DNA from: Acrocarpospora phusangensis
GTDB lineage: Bacteria; Actinomycetota; Actinomycetes; Streptosporangiales; Streptosporangiaceae
Assembly (NCBI RefSeq): GCF_016862995.1
Contig: NZ_BOOA01000005.1
Location: 124,001 to 188,000 of the forward strand
Direction of reading: 5' to 3'
Length of the DNA: 64,000 nucleotides
Shown here: positions 59,264 through 64,000 of the stretch, in pieces
Position numbering within the stretch: the stretch's first letter is position 1
Layout of the letters: each line of letters starts with the position of its first letter
Notes under the pieces: model-generated
What the model was told of the DNA's origin: nothing
What the model saw: only the letters and a program-made list of their open reading frames with translations
Database searches by the model: none
Made by a program: the position numbers and the translations under genes

Positions 59264-61879
59264 ATGTTCTGGCCGGACGACAGCGAACTCGCGCTGCAGG
59301 AGTGGTGGGGCGTCCCCGCGTGGGCCGGGGGCCCGGTCTACGGCGCGCTGGTGACCGCGGTCCGGCCGGCGCTGCGGGCGGCGTTGCTGCTCGGGTACGA
59401 GGTGACGTCGATCAACCTGGGCTTCGGCGCGGGAGTCTCGGCCGAGGGCGAGTGGCAGGCGATCGACGGGGGCACGCTCGAACTGGCGCCCGGGGCGTAC
59501 GAGTCGGTCGAGAAGCAGTCCAGCGGGCCCACGCTCTGGCTGGAGGTGCTGCCGTTCTTCGACCGCGCCGACGACCAGATCGGCTCGTACGCGATCCCGT
59601 TCGAGTTCGGGCTGTTCGGCGGCGAGGAGTCCACGTCCGACGGCTCGGTGCCGGCCGGGATCGCCGCCGCGGTCGACGACGTGGTGGCCCGGGCGGTGGA
59701 CGCGCTGACCGCGACGCTCCCCAGCCGCGAGGCGTGGCGGACGGCCGGCGGGCTGCCCCGGCGGGCGGACGGCGGCCTGCTGTGGATCCTGGACCCGGCC
59801 TACCAGACGGGGCTCGGGAGCGCCGCCGGCGACCTGGCCTCGGTCGTGGAGGCGCTGCTCGCCGACCGGGAGGCGTTCCTGCTCGGCCAGGTGTACGGCG
59901 AGCGGGTCGCGCACGCCGGGAACGAGCCCGGCCCCGCCAGCCTGCGGTTCCTGCTCGACCGGCAGCTCGCCTGGCCGCGCCGGGCGCATCGCCGGATCTG
60001 GGCAGGACTGCTCGCCGACCTACAGGCGCGCGGTGAGGCGCACCGGCTCTGGGAGCGGGAACGCGGGAATTTCCAGGGTCGCTCCGCCCCGACCTGGCTG
60101 GACGTGCTCAGCCAGCTGATCTGGCGGGGCGTCGTCACCGTCCACGGCCTGTACGAGGCCGAACCCGCCCCCTACCCGCTCGCCGCCGCGGCGCCGACCG
60201 GCGACCCGGACGAACGGATCACGCTCACCGTCTGGGGCGCCACCGTGATCACCATCTGGCGCGAGGTCGTCTTCGCCGACGGCGGCGGCACCGGCCTGCA
60301 CGGCTGCGTGGCCTGGGACTACGCGCCGGGCGACGCGCGGACCAAGCCGACCGTGATCCTGGTCGCCGGGCGGGGCATCACCATCGACCACGCCAACGAC
60401 GCGCCGGAGGACCGGCCGTGGCAGCTGGAGATCTTCCGGGTGCAGGACGACCGGCTGGTGCCCGGGCTCGGCTCGCGGATCGACCCGATGGCACTGCTGA
60501 GCCCGACCCAGATCGAGCCGCTGCCGGAGGAGTGCGTGGACCCGGCCGGCGCGGTCACCGTGGACCCCGCGCTGGCGCCGCAGGTGATGGTGAAACCGCT
60601 GCCGCACGGCGTACGGCTGGTCTACCCGGTCTGCGAGGGGACCATCCCGAACGAGGTGGCCTCGCCGATCACCACGCCGGTCACCCCGTGCGTCCTGGAA
60701 CTGACCGTGAATCCGCTCTCCGGCACCGCCGCGTACGCGATCGACGTGCACTACTTCACCGGGCGGTACATGAACCCGCTGATCAACGAGTACCTCAACG
60801 GCGGCGTCCAGGTGAGCGTCTGGACGACCGGCGGCGTGCGCATCGCCTCGTTTCCGAGCGGCAACCACACCCCGGCCCGGGGCAACCCCTCGGCGGTCGC
60901 CAGGCTCGTCAACGGCCACCAGTACGTCGCCGAGTTCTGGGAGGTCGAGCACGCCCCGCCCCAGCCGGGACCGCCGCATCCGCTGCCCCGGCCGTGGAGC
61001 GCCCACCTGCCGGTGCTCGCCTGGGCGGACATGTTCCCGCTCGCGGACTGGCACGCGTACGCGGGCGAGCTGTGGGACGTGCTGCTGCCCGACGCCGTGC
61101 TCGACTTCTTCGAGGCCGGCCGGGAGCATCCGTTCGCCGACGCGGACGTGCCGCGGGTGAGCTACGACAGCGCCGCCGGGCAGGGCTCCTGGCAGGACCA
61201 GGACGCGGGCGTGACGTACACGCTGACGCCCGCCGTCCACGAGCTGGGCGATTTCGGCGCGATGGACAGCCTGTTCTTCGACCTGGTCGACGTGGCGACC
61301 GGGTTCATCCCGTTCGTGGGCGACGCGGCCGACATCGCCGAGCTGATCCACGCCTGGCAGACCGGCCGGGACCGGTGGGGCAGGCCGATCACCGATTTCG
61401 AGCTGACGCTGATGATGGCGTGCGCCGCCGTGCCGTTCGTCTCCAGCCCGTTCGTCCGGGAAGCCGCTCAGGCGCTGCGCGAACTGCCCGAGGCCGCCAC
61501 CGGGCTGCTGCCCTCACGGTTGTTCACCCCGGCGGCGCGGCGCGCGGACTACCCGGTCGGGCAGGTTGAGGCGGCGCTCGCCCAGCCCAGCGTCCTGCGC
61601 CCGGCGACCCCGGCCGGCGCCTCGCCGCGGCGACGGCGGGACACCGAGGCGCTGGTGGCCGCCGCCGCCGAGGACGCCGCGACCGGAGCCCCGCTGCCGT
61701 CCCGGCTCGCCGAACGGCTGCTGGACGGCACGCGCGAGGGCTGGCCGACCGTCGACGACCTGCTCAGCGAGGACGGCACCGGCTTCGCCTCCAGTTCCCT
61801 GCAGACCGCCTACACGCGCTTCCTCCGCGACAACCCCGGGGTCGGTCCGGCCGAGTGGATCGAGGCCGGCGATGGCTAA
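59264..61879 (+). CDS. Large protein of unknown function with a pre-toxin TG-like segment
   Basis: This 871-residue, Trp-rich protein has no signal peptide. Residues about 1-310 are an unrecognised alpha/beta region, about 320-600 look beta-rich, and about 675-730 include FFDLVDVATGFIPFVGDAADIAELIHAWQTGRDRWG. That segment resembles the pre-toxin TG motif that precedes toxin domains in polymorphic toxins. The C-terminal 100 residues are charged and lack a recognised toxin fold. GGAGAAGGTGG sits just before the ATG, and its stop overlaps the next gene by 8 nt. Function is not assigned. Confidence 0.75.
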   Translation: MFWPDDSELALQEWWGVPAWAGGPVYGALVTAVRPALRAALLLGYEVTSINLGFGAGVSAEGEWQAIDGGTLELAPGAYESVEKQSSGPTLWLEVLPFFDRADDQIGSYAIPFEFGLFGGEESTSDGSVPAGIAAAVDDVVARAVDALTATLPSREAWRTAGGLPRRADGGLLWILDPAYQTGLGSAAGDLASVVEALLADREAFLLGQVYGERVAHAGNEPGPASLRFLLDRQLAWPRRAHRRIWAGLLADLQARGEAHRLWERERGNFQGRSAPTWLDVLSQLIWRGVVTVHGLYEAEPAPYPLAAAAPTGDPDERITLTVWGATVITIWREVVFADGGGTGLHGCVAWDYAPGDARTKPTVILVAGRGITIDHANDAPEDRPWQLEIFRVQDDRLVPGLGSRIDPMALLSPTQIEPLPEECVDPAGAVTVDPALAPQVMVKPLPHGVRLVYPVCEGTIPNEVASPITTPVTPCVLELTVNPLSGTAAYAIDVHYFTGRYMNPLINEYLNGGVQVSVWTTGGVRIASFPSGNHTPARGNPSAVARLVNGHQYVAEFWEVEHAPPQPGPPHPLPRPWSAHLPVLAWADMFPLADWHAYAGELWDVLLPDAVLDFFEAGREHPFADADVPRVSYDSAAGQGSWQDQDAGVTYTLTPAVHELGDFGAMDSLFFDLVDVATGFIPFVGDAADIAELIHAWQTGRDRWGRPITDFELTLMMACAAVPFVSSPFVREAAQALRELPEAATGLLPSRLFTPAARRADYPVGQVEAALAQPSVLRPATPAGASPRRRRDTEALVAAAAEDAATGAPLPSRLAERLLDGTREGWPTVDDLLSEDGTGFASSSLQTAYTRFLRDNPGVGPAEWIEAGDG

Positions 61880-63257
61880 CCCCAAGAAGAAGGGCGCCGC
61901 GGCGCGTCTCGGCAAAGCCGTGGCACAGGGCGCCGGCGCGTCGCCGCAGCGCGCCGGGCAGGCCGAGGAGCTTGTGAAGTTCCTGGCCGTGACCCGGCTG
62001 GTGATCGAAGGCCCAGCCTGCGATGTGCGCCGCCTCCCGCTGCCTGACGTGGCCGCCGGCGTCGCGCGGGTGCTCGACCGGGGCGGCCTCGACCGGGTGC
62101 GGATCCGGTACGGCGGCGGCCCGATGAGTGCCTCCGGCGCGCTGATCCGGGTGGGCGTCGAACCGGAGGCGTACGTGACCACGGCGGTGACGCGTCTGCT
62201 GGAGGCGATCCCGGACATCGAGCCGGACCTGCCGCTGCGGGCGGTGATGGGCGACAACCCCAAGGGTGGCCGGAAGAACTGGCCGTCCGAGCCGGAGCGC
62301 ATGCTGCGGCTGGTCGAGGCGGTCGTCGCCGCGGCGGTGCAGGCCGAACTCAACCTGCTCGACGCGTACCGGCAGCTCGCCCCGGAGATGATCCGCAACA
62401 CCGCCCGGTTCGTCCGCGCCCACTTCACCCGGAACGGATGGGAGCACGGCGCGGCCTTCGAGCTGATCTGGCCAGGAGTCCTGGACCGGCTGCCGCTGCG
62501 GTTGCCGGCCATCCACCAGACCAAACTCCCCGCGCTCACGCTCAAACATGACGTGTTCTCGCCCAAGGACGGATACGACACCGTTCTGGATCACCCGAAC
62601 TTCGTCTTCCCGTACCAGTACAAGGCCGTGCAGTGCGCCAGAAAGGAGCTGATCGGTGAGCCCCGTCCGAGCAATCTGCGGAAGTCGAACGCGGACGTCA
62701 ACTGCAGCGCCTCGTTCATGGAGCAGAGAGTCGGCGACGGGATCCGCAACCTCGCCTGGGGCCACTGGGTGCCCGGCCCCGCGGTGCCGAAAGCGGATCG
62801 GGTCCGCAACAAGCGGACATACGGCCCGCCCGGCAACACGGCGGGCTGGAAGCGCGTGTCCCGGGTCGGCGCCGTCACCCTGCACACCGATTACCTGCTC
62901 GAGGCGGCCTGGCGGAAACTCTCCGCCGCCTTCGCCCGGTACGGCGGTGACCAGATGAACGTGTACGAAGCTCTGGAAGCCGATGAGATGAGGACGCAGA
63001 TCGTGGGGATCCTGGGCGGCCCGAACGTCTACTCGGACATGCCGCCGTGGGAGTTCCGCGACATGGGGCGCGCCTGGCTGGACGGCTGCCTGCCGGGCTG
63101 GCAGGACGAGATGAACGAACTGCTGCACGGTGTGCGCGGGCACACGCAGCATCCGGACGGGCCGCTGGAGGTGCGGCTGATAGCGAGCCATCAGCGTGAC
63201 CGGCTCATCGCGGTACTGACCGAGTTCGACCTGCTGGACCCGTCGGTGACGCCGTGA
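61872..63257 (+). CDS. Protein of unknown function, 461 residues
   Basis: The product begins with a basic low-complexity tail (MANPKKKGAAARLGKA) and continues as a mixed alpha/beta soluble protein. A Trp/Asn-rich middle includes NADVNCSASFMEQRVGDGIRNLAWGHWVPG. No known domain was recognised. ATG at 61872 overlaps the previous stop, and the stop overlaps the next start (GTGA), so all three genes are translationally coupled. It may be a partner or immunity-like protein of the preceding large protein; this is inference from context only. Confidence 0.72.
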   Translation: MANPKKKGAAARLGKAVAQGAGASPQRAGQAEELVKFLAVTRLVIEGPACDVRRLPLPDVAAGVARVLDRGGLDRVRIRYGGGPMSASGALIRVGVEPEAYVTTAVTRLLEAIPDIEPDLPLRAVMGDNPKGGRKNWPSEPERMLRLVEAVVAAAVQAELNLLDAYRQLAPEMIRNTARFVRAHFTRNGWEHGAAFELIWPGVLDRLPLRLPAIHQTKLPALTLKHDVFSPKDGYDTVLDHPNFVFPYQYKAVQCARKELIGEPRPSNLRKSNADVNCSASFMEQRVGDGIRNLAWGHWVPGPAVPKADRVRNKRTYGPPGNTAGWKRVSRVGAVTLHTDYLLEAAWRKLSAAFARYGGDQMNVYEALEADEMRTQIVGILGGPNVYSDMPPWEFRDMGRAWLDGCLPGWQDEMNELLHGVRGHTQHPDGPLEVRLIASHQRDRLIAVLTEFDLLDPSVTP

Positions 63258-64000
63258 ACGTCGGCGACGAACTGGCCGCGCTGCTCGCGCCCCTGGCGGA
63301 CGCATTCTCCTCCCGCGAGGGAGCCGACCGGCTGCTCCGCGAGCTGGGCGTGCTGACCGGGCCCGCGCCGCCGCCGGCCGTACCGGCCCGGCTCGCGGCC
63401 CTCGCGACCGTCGCGGAACAGGCCGCCGACGCCGTGCGTGCGCTCGACGATCCCGGGGTTCCGGCCGCCGGCCGCCTCGCCGGGCTGGTCACGCATCTCG
63501 GCGCGCTGTTCGCCGCGATCGACGACCTGGCTGACGTGGCGGAGGTGGACGATCTCGACTGGCCGTTCGACTCGCCCGAGGTGTGGGCTCGGCTGGCCCG
63601 TACGCTGCCCGGATACCTGCTGGCCCGCTGGCTGCGGGAGGAGCATGGCGCCGTCTACGAGCCGCTCCGCCTGCTCGGCGTGATCAGTCCGGGCGCGGAC
63701 GGCACCCCCGCGTGGGACCTGGCCCGGCTGGCCGACGCGCTGTCCGGCACGGGGCCGTGGGCCGGCGCGCTGGCCGATCCGGCGGTGCTGGTCGCTCCGG
63801 TGCGGCGACAGCTCGACGCGCGCGGGATCACGGGGGCGCGCCCGGCGTTCCCGGTCCGTGTGTCCGTGGACGAGGAGGACGACTTCGCGGCCGACCCGGT
63901 GTCGGCCGAGGCCGACGAGGTCCAGGTCGTGCTGCCGGGAGTGCCCGGCTTTCTGGCCTCGATCGCCTCGATCGCGTCCGCCTCGGGCCTGGCGCTACAC
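63254..64000 (+). CDS. Start of a large protein of unknown function (partial)
   Basis: GTG at 63254 overlaps the previous TGA, and the frame is open for 249 codons to the window edge. The visible part is Ala/Leu-rich and mostly helical (MNVGDELAALLAPLADAFSSREG), with a charged Asp/Glu stretch near residue 205 (VDEEDDFAADP) and a hydrophobic segment LPGVPGFLASIASIASA at the edge. No family was recognised with confidence. It completes a three-gene coupled unit with its left neighbours. Confidence 0.7.
   Translation, partial: MNVGDELAALLAPLADAFSSREGADRLLRELGVLTGPAPPPAVPARLAALATVAEQAADAVRALDDPGVPAAGRLAGLVTHLGALFAAIDDLADVAEVDDLDWPFDSPEVWARLARTLPGYLLARWLREEHGAVYEPLRLLGVISPGADGTPAWDLARLADALSGTGPWAGALADPAVLVAPVRRQLDARGITGARPAFPVRVSVDEEDDFAADPVSAEADEVQVVLPGVPGFLASIASIASASGLALH

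Noticed and set aside
1-64000. tRNA, rRNA, CRISPR, insertion sequence, prophage or replication origin
   Set aside because: No matching sequence pattern, transposase, integrase, repeat array or DnaA-box cluster was seen by eye on either strand.

Overview
The window is high-GC actinobacterial chromosome. GTG starts, 4-nt stop/start overlaps, probable leaderless promoters, mycothiol-type DinB and deazaflavin reductase families, SARP/AfsR regulation and a DtxR-type iron box all point to a filamentous actinomycete. A relative of the Streptosporangiales is a guess from gene content only. I see no rRNA, tRNA, CRISPR array, insertion sequence or prophage.

Layout. 1-2051 (minus): siderophore-iron ABC importer genes under an iron box. 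2129-15933 (plus): a long operon-like block that couples import of peptides (binding protein, two permeases, two ATPases, with one permease fused to an ATPase) to cytoplasmic peptidases (M19 dipeptidase, two S12 serine hydrolases). It continues with the three enzymes expected for irreversible D- to L-amino acid conversion (GNAT N-acyltransferase, N-succinylamino acid racemase, M20 deacylase) and ends with a PucR-type regulator. This is the most coherent system in the window. 15951-22008: a GNAT-like protein, a NarL-type two-component system and a MacB/FtsX-type ABC exporter. 21995-25565 (minus): a tight operon of patatin-like lipase, MGT glycosyltransferase, small membrane protein and serine hydrolase-like protein. 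25631-28604 (minus): aldo/keto reductase, nitroreductase, MarR regulator and methyltransferase.

28755-41021 is a run of small regulator-enzyme pairs, most with visible palindromic operators: MMPL exporter/MarR, deazaflavin reductase/TetR with three operator copies, MDR reductase/TetR, and ArsR-SRPBCC-DinB. 41216-41643 holds the facing remains of an SDR gene and a TetR gene that both lost their 5' ends. 41746-44996: AraC regulator, SnoaL-like protein and amidohydrolase. 45024-51250: a serine hydrolase-like protein lacking the SxxK lysine, a cytochrome P450 and an AfsR/SARP-type regulator. 51234-57512: DrrAB-type ABC exporter, MarR with a small monooxygenase-like protein and an NmrA-type protein, an AlkD-type DNA repair protein, and a divergent SDR/XRE pair. 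57814-59143: a DsbA-VKOR oxidative folding pair behind a perfect 23-bp palindrome.

59264-64000 is a translationally coupled set of three large genes of unknown function that runs off the end. The first carries a segment resembling the pre-toxin TG region of polymorphic toxins. This is the least explained part of the window.
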